Assembly: GCA_905197045.1 (NCBI GenBank)
Contig: CAJJXG010000012.1
Span: 1-44,087, forward strand
Reading direction: 5' to 3'
DNA length: 44,087 nt
Source of the DNA: an uncultured Caryophanales bacterium
Lineage (GTDB): Bacteria > Bacillota_I > Bacilli_A > RFN20 > CAG-826
Both the position numbers and the translations under genes were made by a program. Position 1 is the first letter of the stretch, and each line of letters begins with the position of its first letter. Under the pieces are notes generated by a model, which did not search any database, was not told the origin of the DNA, and was given only the letters and a program-made list of their open reading frames with translations. This document shows, piece by piece, positions 19,582-28,122 of the stretch.

Positions 19582-21963
19582 ATGAAGAAAAAAATTTTTG
19601 TGTTGCTTCTTTCTGCTTTTGCACTTTTTAGCGTGACAAGTTGTGCTGGAGCAAATGGAGCCGATGGTAAAGATGGCGTAAATGGTGTTGACGGAAATGA
19701 TGGAAAAGATGGAAAAGATGGAACAAGTTTTCGCACGGGAGAAGGCGTTCCTAGTGACGAATTAGGAATTGATGGGGACACCTATCTTGATGTATCTACT
19801 TTTGATCTTTACGTTAAAAGTGATGGAAAATGGACAAAAAATAGCAATATCAAAGGAAGTGATGGAGTAGTTCCTACAATTGAAATTGGTAAAAATGGCA
19901 ATTGGTTCATCAATGGTCAAGATAGTGGAGTAAAAGCTGAGGGAAAAGATGGAAGATCAATTGTTTCAATTGAAAAAACCTCTTCAGAAAACAACATTGA
20001 TACTTATACAATTACATATTCTGATGAAACAAAATCGACTTTTACTGTTGTTAACTCCGCTCAAGAGGAAGAAGTTTTTTATAGTATTGAATTTGACTTA
20101 AATAATGGTGTTTTACCTAATAGCGTTGATTTATCTGTTTATGATAAGGTTATTGCTAACACTACAATTTCATTACCTGAACCTTTTAGGCAAGGCTATA
20201 TCTTTGAAGGATGGTATACTGGTAAATTAATTAACGATCAAAGATTTACAAATTCAACATTAGTTAATAGCGATCTATCTTTAGTTGCAAAATGGATTGA
20301 TGCTGATGAGAGTGAAAATGTTGAAAGTGTTAAAAAATATACTATTGCATCATGGCAGAATAGAATTAATGATTTAATTGGTTATGAGTATTTAACTAAA
20401 GAGGATTAAGAAACATTTATTACTTTAATAGGTGAAGTTAATTTTGCTTCAGATTCAGAAGAAATTCGTATAGCAGAGACTTTATTATATGATTGGTTTA
20501 GTTTCACAAATGTCGAGCAAGATATTATCGATGATTTCCTTGCTGGCGTTAAAGATTATTGGGAATCTATTATTCTTGAATATCCTATAATCGAAGAAGA
20601 AACTTATATAGTTGATTTATATAACGAGATAGTAAGTGCAGCGGGAAATGATGTTACTTTTATCAGATTTGAAGAACTTAGAATTTTGTATGAAGATTTG
20701 AGGAATAACGTAGATAATTGGATACAATTAAATACAATTGATGAGCGGTATAGGGATAATACTTTATATTCAATGACTACAACTTTCCAACTCCTTAATC
20801 TTATGTTTGAAGGAATAGTAATAAGTGAAGAATCTTCAACTTTATATTTTGCTCCAGAGAAGATGGAAAGTTTGATTGAAAGCGTAAGAACGGCTACTTC
20901 TAATACTCAAGTGGATGAATACTTTAGGCAATTTGAGAACGAACTAGATTTCTACATAAATGAACGATTCTATCAATTATATGAAGGAGAATATATTGAG
21001 TACAGAGCTACTTTTATTAAAAACGTAGCGACAAATGCATATAACTATTTTGTAGAAGCTTATAACAACTACAAGGAAACATATGGTTTTAATGATGGAG
21101 ATTTTCCTGATTTTGAAAATTCACTTCAAAGGATGAAGAATCTAGCTGAAGGAATAGAAGAAACTGATTTATATAACCTTTACAATTTATATATAGTTGA
21201 ACTTCTCAATCAATTATTTGAAATTGAAAGTTACTATTATATGAACATAACTTTTAATTATAATATTCCTTACGATGCTTTAATGTGGTATGGTGGTGGT
21301 TCTGAAACTATTGAAATAGGTTTAAATTATTCTATTGATATTACTGGTTTTGCTATCGCTTTTGAGGAAAATGGATTTTCTTTAGAATCTATTGTTGATG
21401 AGAATGGGCAAACATATGATTTTTACTTGCAAGATGAAATGTATTGCCTTGATGTTACTGAAGAAAATGGATTTAATCATTTAGTTAAAGAATATGATTT
21501 AACTATGGTTTATGAGGTCACTGATGCAGATTTAGCAAGAGAAACTTCCATAGCTTATCTTGATGAAGCTATTACTCAATTAGAACAAGTAACACAAGAG
21601 TATTATGGTTTTGATTTAAGCATTTATGAAGAGAATATTAATGATCTTTACTCAGCAGCTAAAAGCATAGTAGATCAAAAAAGTTATGAAGCATATGAAG
21701 AAGAATGCACTAAATTTATGGTTGAGCTAAATAAGAAAGCAATGACTCAGCAAATTACTGAAAAATATGAAAAATTACTAACTGATTATCCAGAGTTAAA
21801 AGGAGACCCTTTATTTAATGAATATAACGATAAATATTTAGCTATTCTTGAATCGATTCCTAATTTAACTACGATGGATGAGTTAAATCAAGCTATGAGT
21901 AATTTTAATTATCTTTACTATGAAGTATTATCTTATGCACAAAGAGTTTATCCAAGGAATTAG
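19582..21963 (+). pseudogene. Collagen-like/InlB-repeat lipoprotein interrupted by one TAA
   Basis: AAGGGG lies before the ATG. Signal MKKKIFVLLLSAFALFSVTSC, Cys at residue 21. Next is a short collagen-like stretch of Gly-X-Asp triplets (GADGKDGVNGVDGNDGKDG), then a YSDETKSTFTV unit, then one Listeria-Bacteroides (InlB B) repeat ending in GYIFEGWYTG and LVAKW. A TAA at 20407-20409 (codon 276) stops it, but the same frame stays open to 21963 and is clearly coding, for 793 codons in all. The second part is mostly helical, with repeated 'A...I..L....Y' heptads near the C-terminus and one beta-rich part in the middle. A possible restart lies at 20686, without a signal peptide. One base change would restore it. 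Surface adhesin-like; no enzyme motif. Confidence 0.7.
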
Positions 21964-22020
21964 AATTTAACTATATCAGCTTTTAAGAAATAATAATGCC
22001 TTTGTAATTAAGTTTATTAA

Positions 22021-22299
22021 GCATTAATGAGACTGCAAGTTTTGAAGACTTGCAGTTTTTTAATGCTTATATTATTTTTATGTTAATGTTATAAGTGAAG
22101 TTGAATAACAAAATTTAATATGTACTTATAATATTATTAAGCGATTAAAAAATTTGAGATTTGCAAGGTTTTTCAGAGAAATATTATGAAATTAGAGAAA
22201 TTTAACGAAAAAGAATTTTATGAAAAATATATCAAAAAAGATGTTCTTGAAGCATCTGATATTAAAGAATTGAATAAATTCCTTAATGGTTTTTTAGCT
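22021..22299 (+). repeat. Duplicated block, copy B
   Basis: Direct-repeat partner of 18967-19243. It carries the terminator of the collagen-like gene and the leader and start of the intact membrane-protein gene. Confidence 0.75.
22032..22061 (+). terminator. Terminator after the collagen-like lipoprotein
   Basis: ACTGCAAGT (22032-22040), loop TTTGAAG, ACTTGCAGT (22048-22056), then a T-run to 22061. Confidence 0.8.
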
Positions 22300-22662
22300 G
22301 GCACATATTTCTTTCCTTTTTTATCAGCAGGTCTATTTTCTTTTATAGATATTACAAATTTAACTTTTGTTCTTTTTATTATTTTCTTGTCTTTTTCTAT
22401 TTTTTTCTTTTTACTTGGAGTTAATTCAATTCGTAAGTTAATTAAAAGAAATAAAGAACTTAATCTTTTTAAAATTCCAAACTATTTTAAAAAATACCTT
22501 CTAACTTCTATATTCTCATTTTTTGGTGCTATTATCTTTTTTATATTAATTGACTTAACTTATATATTTTTTAGTTTTCAACTATTTATGATGGTGAATA
22601 TCTTATGTTTATTTTTTTATTTATTTGCCTCTTATTACTATTATGTACGAAAAAATAAATAG
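22186..22662 (+). CDS. Four-helix membrane protein of unknown function
   Basis: Protein of 158 residues with a charged, soluble N-terminus (about 40 residues, rich in Lys and Glu) and four hydrophobic segments at roughly residues 41-60, 62-84, 106-127 and 130-150, the last ending in a Tyr-rich YYYYVRKNK. No family motif recognised. The leader TTTGCAAGG is close to that of the decayed copy at 19130. A second short frame overlaps its end (22643). It stands between two lipoprotein genes and may belong to the same surface programme, but nothing in the sequence states a role. Confidence 0.7.
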   Translation: MKLEKFNEKEFYEKYIKKDVLEASDIKELNKFLNGFLAGTYFFPFLSAGLFSFIDITNLTFVLFIIFLSFSIFFFLLGVNSIRKLIKRNKELNLFKIPNYFKKYLLTSIFSFFGAIIFFILIDLTYIFFSFQLFMMVNILCLFFYLFASYYYYVRKNK

Positions 22663-22801
22663 AGAAACACTATTTGGAATTGGCTATTTCATTTTTAAGA
22701 AAGAAAAAGAAAGAGAAAAGTTAGAAAAAGAAAAGAAGGAAGAAATTGGAGGAATTGGTTCAAGAAAAATTGATAGTGATGAAATTGATGATTCATATTA
22801 A
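22643..22801 (+). CDS. Small overlapping ORF with a charged helix
   Basis: An ATG at 22643 in a second frame overlaps the last 20 bases of the membrane-protein gene and encodes 52 residues: MYEKINRETLFGIGYFIF, then a Lys/Glu-rich helix (KKEKEREKLEKEKKEE) and an acidic end (SDEIDDSY). It may be a translationally coupled small protein. It could instead be the original C-terminal tail of the membrane protein, cut off by a frameshift. The composition looks coding; evidence is otherwise thin. Confidence 0.4.
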   Translation: MYEKINRETLFGIGYFIFKKEKEREKLEKEKKEEIGGIGSRKIDSDEIDDSY

Positions 22802-23488
22802 AAAGCTGAAAGATTTTTTATGCTTTTAGAATGTGGTTTTTATTTAGCAAAAATCACAATTATAATTTTAGATATTTCACCACTTATCAGTGCTTAATTA
22901 AATTAAAGTTTTAAGAATAATTCACTAAAACTTTTATAGGTATTATGGAGATCTTTTTTGTTTTCTTAAGTGTACTTTCTTTCTTAAATATTAAAAATAG
23001 TGAAGACTTTTTCTTTAAATATTAACTATTCATAATGGAGATATTAATTAATCATTTGTTAATTAAAACAAATTAGAGAATCTAAAATAAGAACTCACTA
23101 TAGATATGTCAGGTGAGCTTTTTTATTTTCTGCGTAAAATTTAGCTATTTTATATTAAAAACGTTGCAAAAACGCATTATTTTAACTCAAATCACTTAAA
23201 TCAGAAGAATATTACTGAATTTAGAAAAAAACTTTGCAAATGTCAAATATTTTTCTTTATTTATCTTTTTAACCTTGCTATAATCAATTAACCTATTAAG
23301 AGTTTTCTTTATCCTTAAGTTATGTTCAATAATACTTACATCAATTTATTAGTCCTTAAAAGTTGATGGTCTACTTAATAACAAAAAGGATTAGATTCCT
23401 TAATTGGTTAATTATTTTTAAGCTTAAAAAACAATATTTTTAGGCTATATAAGTTCGGTCTTGTATTAAGATAATATTAAGAAAAGGC
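22802..23488. other. Long intergenic region without a gene
   Basis: No frame with coding character on either strand. Small structures only: CTCAC/GTGAG before a T-run at about 23091-23120 (possible weak terminator) and ATTTGTT/AACAAAT near 23055. The far end carries the promoter and leader of the next gene. Confidence 0.4.
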
Positions 23489-23517
23489 TTGTTATATTAA
23501 ATTAATATAATTATGGT
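23489..23517 (+). promoter_or_regulatory. Candidate promoter for the 23582 lipoprotein gene
   Basis: TTGTTA (23489-23494), a 17-base spacer and TATGGT (23512-23517); a TATAAT also lies within the spacer. This would place the hairpin at 23539-23560 in the 5' leader. Confidence 0.4.
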
Positions 23518-23538
23518 ATTTAATATATCTTTGCATTG

Positions 23539-23560
23539 ACTAGTGGGAACTAGTTTTTTT
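23539..23560 (+). terminator. Attenuator-like hairpin in the leader of the 23582 gene
   Basis: ACTAGT, loop GGGA, ACTAGT, then seven T residues (23554-23560). It ends nine bases before the ribosome site AAGGAGG (23569-23575). Short stem but with the full form of an intrinsic terminator. Confidence 0.45.
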
Positions 23561-23581
23561 CATTGAATAAGGAGGATATTT

Positions 23582-25693
23582 ATGAAAAAAAGCTTTAAAG
23601 CTTTAGCTGTCTTATCACTCTTTGGCTTAGGATTAGGCAGTGTAACAGCTTGTGGACCTGGTGAAAAGAGCATTATTATATCGGTTGATGGCAATCAAAT
23701 TGCTGTAGGTGAATCATACACAATTAGCGAAGGTCAAAGATTTGACTTATCTGCTACTGTTATGAATGGTAGTTCAACTGATGTTGTTAGATGGGGAACA
23801 AATGCGGCTTCTGCATTTACATTTGATTCAACTGTTGGTAACGAAGTTACTGCAACAGCTAATAAAGTAAGCACAGCTGATGGATATCAAGTTTTTGCTA
23901 CTCTTGAAAGCGATGCAACTGTTAGATCTACAATCAGTCTTGTAGTTAATGAAGCTACTCGCACATATAAACTTACTGTAGATACAAGTGATGCACAAAC
24001 AAGCTTCGTTCAAGGCGATACATTTAACGCTGACAATCTTATTGTAAATGTTGAAACATTATTAAATGGTAGTGCAAGTGGTGATGTTATTGAGTTAGCA
24101 TCTAATGACTATACAACATCTATTGCTCCAGGAACTGTTTTAAATGATTTAGGAGCTTTAACTGTTACGGTAACTGCTAATAATACTGAATATGGCTCTG
24201 CTACTTATTCAATTACAGTTGGAGAAAACCCTTCCTACGACATTATTTCTGCACTTGATACTATTTCACAAAACGGGTTTATGGAAGTCGTACCTGTATC
24301 AGGTTCAACTGGCACCACATCTTATGGTTGGTCAAGTATTATGACCCCAACATTCTATTATGATGGTGAAACCGGGTATATTTATTATGAAAAAGATAAT
24401 GAGGTTGGCAGATATTTAGAGGCATACGATGAGACTGGCAACAATATTACTGGAATTGCCTATGTAGGGCCTTCTTACATTGATTTAAAACCTGCTACGA
24501 ATTTAATTGATGTTTATGGATATGCTCATAACGTCAATCATACAATTTTTGAATGGGATAGTAGTTATTCTTCTGGAATTACTGCTCAATCTTCAACAAG
24601 CGGTACAAGAGTTGTTGCTAGTGGTGATGCATTAACATTCTTTAGAAATATGTTTGGCTATAACGATAGTGTTGAATCTTTTGTACTTAGTTATAAAGAC
24701 CTTAATATGGGACAAGTAAGTCTTGGAACTGTTTCTTTTACACCTGTAATTTCCGGAAAAACGATCAATGAACTTACAACATATTATGGAATTATTCCTG
24801 AAGAATTAAAAACTGGACTTATTGATGTCTATAAAGAAGTTATTGATACAAAAGACCCAAGTGCTTATCTTGATAAATCTGAAGGCTATTCAGATTCTTG
24901 GTTATCTTCAATTATGGATTATTGGTGTGATCAAGAGGTCTTTGCTTATACCGTTGATGGCTTAGGACTAACCTATGCATATGAAGTTGGATCTGATTTT
25001 ATAGAAGGCACACTTACACAAGATGGACAAACGGCAGTTAGTGGATTAATTAATCTTGATGAAGCAAAAAAATCAAGTTTACCTAATGCTGATGAAGAAA
25101 TAACTGATGCAACATATGGACCAGGATTAGTAGCGTATACTTCTTCTGGGCAAAGAACTGTTCTGTCTGAAGCGCCTGTTCACGAAGGAGAAACGATTAG
25201 TAATATAGGTTTTTGGAATCATATCCCTGGCTTAACTCCTGAAGATTATAAATATTTTAATTATGACAGAATGGAAGAAGTGCAATTTACAAGCGGCAGC
25301 GGTTATGTCAATGGTTACAACTTTGTCTTTGGATTATATGGAAGCGAAATTCCAATGCTAGAGATTATGCGTGGTCTAGATCCTGTTTTTGGAGATGTTA
25401 TTGGAATTTTTGAAGATAATTTCTTTGAAGAAGGAATTTCAAGTGGAAGTACTGCTGTTTCATTAAAACCTTACAAAATCGAAGTTAATTTCTATGTTAT
25501 ACCTACTACTACACCAGAAGGAGAGAAAGCAATAAGTTTAGCTGGTGGTTCTATAAACATGTATGTTGCTGATGCGAAAACAGGTGAAAATCAAGGATAC
25601 TTATTCAGCTATCAATTGGCTAACGCTTCTAATGAACATGTAGCTGATGATGTAAGAAATAGTTTTATTTCTGCCAGTGAAGCAACACTTTAA
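23582..25693 (+). CDS. 703-residue lipoprotein with two Ig-like domains and NNYT-type region
   Basis: Signal MKKSFKALAVLSLFGLGLGSVTAC, Cys at residue 24. Two N-terminal Ig-like units: about residues 32-125 (GESYTISEGQRFDLSATV, VRWGTNAASAF) and about 130-215 (KLTVDTSDAQTSFVQGDTF, LGALTVTVTANN). Then the shared module (ISALDTISQNGFMEVV with IMTPTFYYDGETGYIYYEKD), followed by a long region of the same style that ends in beta-rich sequence. A very good ribosome site (AAGGAGG) and its own leader hairpin suggest separate control, and the terminator at 25716 closes the unit. No catalytic residues seen. The domain plan matches the next gene, so the two are probably paralogues. Confidence 0.8.
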   Translation: MKKSFKALAVLSLFGLGLGSVTACGPGEKSIIISVDGNQIAVGESYTISEGQRFDLSATVMNGSSTDVVRWGTNAASAFTFDSTVGNEVTATANKVSTADGYQVFATLESDATVRSTISLVVNEATRTYKLTVDTSDAQTSFVQGDTFNADNLIVNVETLLNGSASGDVIELASNDYTTSIAPGTVLNDLGALTVTVTANNTEYGSATYSITVGENPSYDIISALDTISQNGFMEVVPVSGSTGTTSYGWSSIMTPTFYYDGETGYIYYEKDNEVGRYLEAYDETGNNITGIAYVGPSYIDLKPATNLIDVYGYAHNVNHTIFEWDSSYSSGITAQSSTSGTRVVASGDALTFFRNMFGYNDSVESFVLSYKDLNMGQVSLGTVSFTPVISGKTINELTTYYGIIPEELKTGLIDVYKEVIDTKDPSAYLDKSEGYSDSWLSSIMDYWCDQEVFAYTVDGLGLTYAYEVGSDFIEGTLTQDGQTAVSGLINLDEAKKSSLPNADEEITDATYGPGLVAYTSSGQRTVLSEAPVHEGETISNIGFWNHIPGLTPEDYKYFNYDRMEEVQFTSGSGYVNGYNFVFGLYGSEIPMLEIMRGLDPVFGDVIGIFEDNFFEEGISSGSTAVSLKPYKIEVNFYVIPTTTPEGEKAISLAGGSINMYVADAKTGENQGYLFSYQLANASNEHVADDVRNSFISASEATL

Positions 25694-25715
25694 TAGAAAA
25701 TTTTGTATAATTCAT

Positions 25716-25740
25716 AAGAACCGTTTTTAACGGTTCTTTA
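25716..25740 (+). terminator. Terminator after the 23582 gene
   Basis: AAGAACCGTT (25716-25725), loop TTT, AACGGTTCTT (25729-25738), then TTATG. A perfect 10-bp stem that extends outward with one bulge. Confidence 0.75.
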
Positions 25741-25773
25741 TGTCGTTTAATTAGTTTAAAAAGGAGACTTACA

Positions 25774-28104
25774 ATGAAAAGAAAGAAAACAGTTTTACTT
25801 GCAGTTTCTTTATTAACTTTTGCGATGATTTCATCTACTGGTTTAACTTCTTGTTCTTGTGGAGGAGGCGAAACTGTTGATGCGAATTTATATAAGCCAA
25901 GAATCATCGTAGGAGACAGTAATGGATGGGGAAGAGTTGGTGATACTATTCAACTTTCAGCTGTAGTTCAAGGTGATAGTGATAATGCAGTTACTTGGTC
26001 AACTCTTGATGCTTCAGTCGCAACGGTTGACTCTTCAGGTCTTGTAACTTTAGTTGGAGTTGGAACATGCAATATTGAGGCAACAAGTGTAAAAGATCCT
26101 ACCAAAAAGACTGCAACACAAATTAATGTATCTGATAAATTAGAAAATAGATTAGTTGTTTATTCTCAACCTAGTAAGGTTAAATACAAAATCGGTGAAC
26201 AAGTTAGTTATGCCGGGCTAAAAGTGATGGGTTTTAGCTATGTTGATGGAGTTCAAGTTTCTACAAGTGGAACTGATTTTGCTAATACAGATTTAACTTT
26301 TTCTCTTGTCGAGGGCACAGCATTAACTAAAGCTGGAGCAACAACAGTTACAGTTTCAAAGAGTGGCTATGTTTCCTGTAGCTTTACTATAACTGCTGCT
26401 GATACTGTCAGAACTAAGAAGTTATATATAAGCAGTTATCCTGCATCCACATATGTTTTAAAAGAAGGTGAACAAGTTACTTTTAGTTCTACTGGATTAA
26501 GAGTACAAGAACTTGTTTACATTGATGGAGATTTAACAGAAAGAAATAACTTAAGCAGTACTGAATACTCTCTCTCAATGAAAGATGGCTATGTTTTTAC
26601 TGAAGAAGGCCAATTTAGGGTAGAAGTTACTGCAAGAGATTCGGATTGTGAAGGCACAAGCTTCGTAGTTATGGTTTATACAGAAGATTATTCTGTTTAC
26701 GATATCATGCAAACGCTACAAACTACTAAAAACTATACTGCTGAAGTATTGAATAATGTTGGTACAACCGCCGATAATACAGGATTCCATTATTTAAGAA
26801 GATATACAGAAAAATATTATGATGATATTGAGTACCAAAATATTAATAATGGAACTGAAATTGAATTCTCAGAAACTTTAATTAAATCTCATACTGGTTA
26901 TACAACATATGGAACTAAAGGAAGCGATGATAGAGCTATTATTAGTTATAATCAAAGCTCAGATGGTACAATTGTTGGTGGTAAAATTGTTTCAACAGGT
27001 TCGAATATTGAATCTTGGTGGGAAAGAGCTGATGCTTTAACAAGATTATTTACTTTATTTAATCTCTCAGACATTCCAACAAGAACTTACGATGGAAAAT
27101 TCATGACAATTAATATTGAAACAGTTCCTAATGATAATGACATGGGAGATTTAACTGCTGCAAAATATCCTCTTGTTGCAAGCTTTTTAGATTATTGTGG
27201 TTGGTCTAGTAACTTAATTACCATCATGAATCGTTTTACTATTAGATTTAATGATGATGGTGATTTATCAATGCTTGCTGAGTTCGGAAGCTATGGTACT
27301 ACCGAACTCATTGTTAGCGATATTGGAACAACAACTAGTCCAATTGTTGAATCTTATTTACCTTCTTTAAAACCAGACTTAACAGTTGATGAAGAAGTTA
27401 GAACAGTTGCTAATGCATTAAAAGGTGATAACTATACAACAGTTAATTATGGTGATAATGGTGTCAATAAAGAAGAAGTAAGAAGTTATTTTACACCAAC
27501 TTATTACTATAACGTTGCTAGTAACGTAGGCTTTGCAAAAATTACTTTAGACGATGGAGATTATTTACAAGAGTTTAATAGCACTAAAGGTGTATATACT
27601 CCAGTTCTTAAAAACGCTGAAAGTAGCGCAAAAGATTCATTAATTCCTATTTATGAAGGTAAAACATTTACCGAAGCTTTCAACGAAATTGTTCCAACTG
27701 GTAATTACTTGAGTTTATCTTTAAAAGATGTCTTGGGTGATGATACAAGCGATGGACTTCTTAACACATTCTCCTTATATAGTGGTCTATCTACTTCAAC
27801 TACAAGAACTTATCAATCGTTTGATTTAGGTGCATTAAGAACATACAATTCTTATCTTGGGTTGACTGATGAAGATCTTATTAATCAAGGCATCGATATT
27901 GCTCAAAATAGACTTTGGTTTATTACAACTTATTTAATTGACGATTATACACAAGAAAACATTGATACTGTTGAAATTTGGAACATTAATGGTGTCACTT
28001 TATCTGGTTCTGTTGTAGCCTTTGCTAACATTGGTTCTACTAGCGTTGATTGGATAGAAAGTGGAATCAAAAACCAAGAAGCAACTTTGGGTCAAAATGC
28101 TTAA
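25774..28104 (+). CDS. 776-residue lipoprotein with Big2 and two further Ig-like domains
   Basis: Signal ends in GLTSCSCGGG; the lipid Cys is C27 or C29. A Big2 domain spans about residues 45-125 (VTWSTLDASVATVDSSGLVTL, VGTCNIEATSVKDP). Two further bacterial Ig-like units each begin 'L.V.S.P....Y..GE.V' (residues about 128-210 and 215-310). Two NNYT modules follow: TKNYTAEVLN with RRYTEKYYDD, and GDNYTTVNYG with SYFTPTYYYNVASNVGFAKI. Ribosome site AAGGAG is about ten bases before the ATG. It is followed 18 bases later by the subtilase gene, so the two are probably co-transcribed, which ties this lipoprotein to proteolysis. Non-catalytic by what can be seen. Confidence 0.8.
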   Translation: MKRKKTVLLAVSLLTFAMISSTGLTSCSCGGGETVDANLYKPRIIVGDSNGWGRVGDTIQLSAVVQGDSDNAVTWSTLDASVATVDSSGLVTLVGVGTCNIEATSVKDPTKKTATQINVSDKLENRLVVYSQPSKVKYKIGEQVSYAGLKVMGFSYVDGVQVSTSGTDFANTDLTFSLVEGTALTKAGATTVTVSKSGYVSCSFTITAADTVRTKKLYISSYPASTYVLKEGEQVTFSSTGLRVQELVYIDGDLTERNNLSSTEYSLSMKDGYVFTEEGQFRVEVTARDSDCEGTSFVVMVYTEDYSVYDIMQTLQTTKNYTAEVLNNVGTTADNTGFHYLRRYTEKYYDDIEYQNINNGTEIEFSETLIKSHTGYTTYGTKGSDDRAIISYNQSSDGTIVGGKIVSTGSNIESWWERADALTRLFTLFNLSDIPTRTYDGKFMTINIETVPNDNDMGDLTAAKYPLVASFLDYCGWSSNLITIMNRFTIRFNDDGDLSMLAEFGSYGTTELIVSDIGTTTSPIVESYLPSLKPDLTVDEEVRTVANALKGDNYTTVNYGDNGVNKEEVRSYFTPTYYYNVASNVGFAKITLDDGDYLQEFNSTKGVYTPVLKNAESSAKDSLIPIYEGKTFTEAFNEIVPTGNYLSLSLKDVLGDDTSDGLLNTFSLYSGLSTSTTRTYQSFDLGALRTYNSYLGLTDEDLINQGIDIAQNRLWFITTYLIDDYTQENIDTVEIWNINGVTLSGSVVAFANIGSTSVDWIESGIKNQEATLGQNA

Positions 28105-28122
28105 AAAGTGAGGTAAGACGTT

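Noticed and set aside
19640..19730. Repetitive GATGG units as a possible CRISPR or tandem repeat array
   Set aside because: They encode Gly-X-Asp triplets of a collagen-like segment in frame; there are no spacers of constant length. No CRISPR array was seen anywhere in the window.
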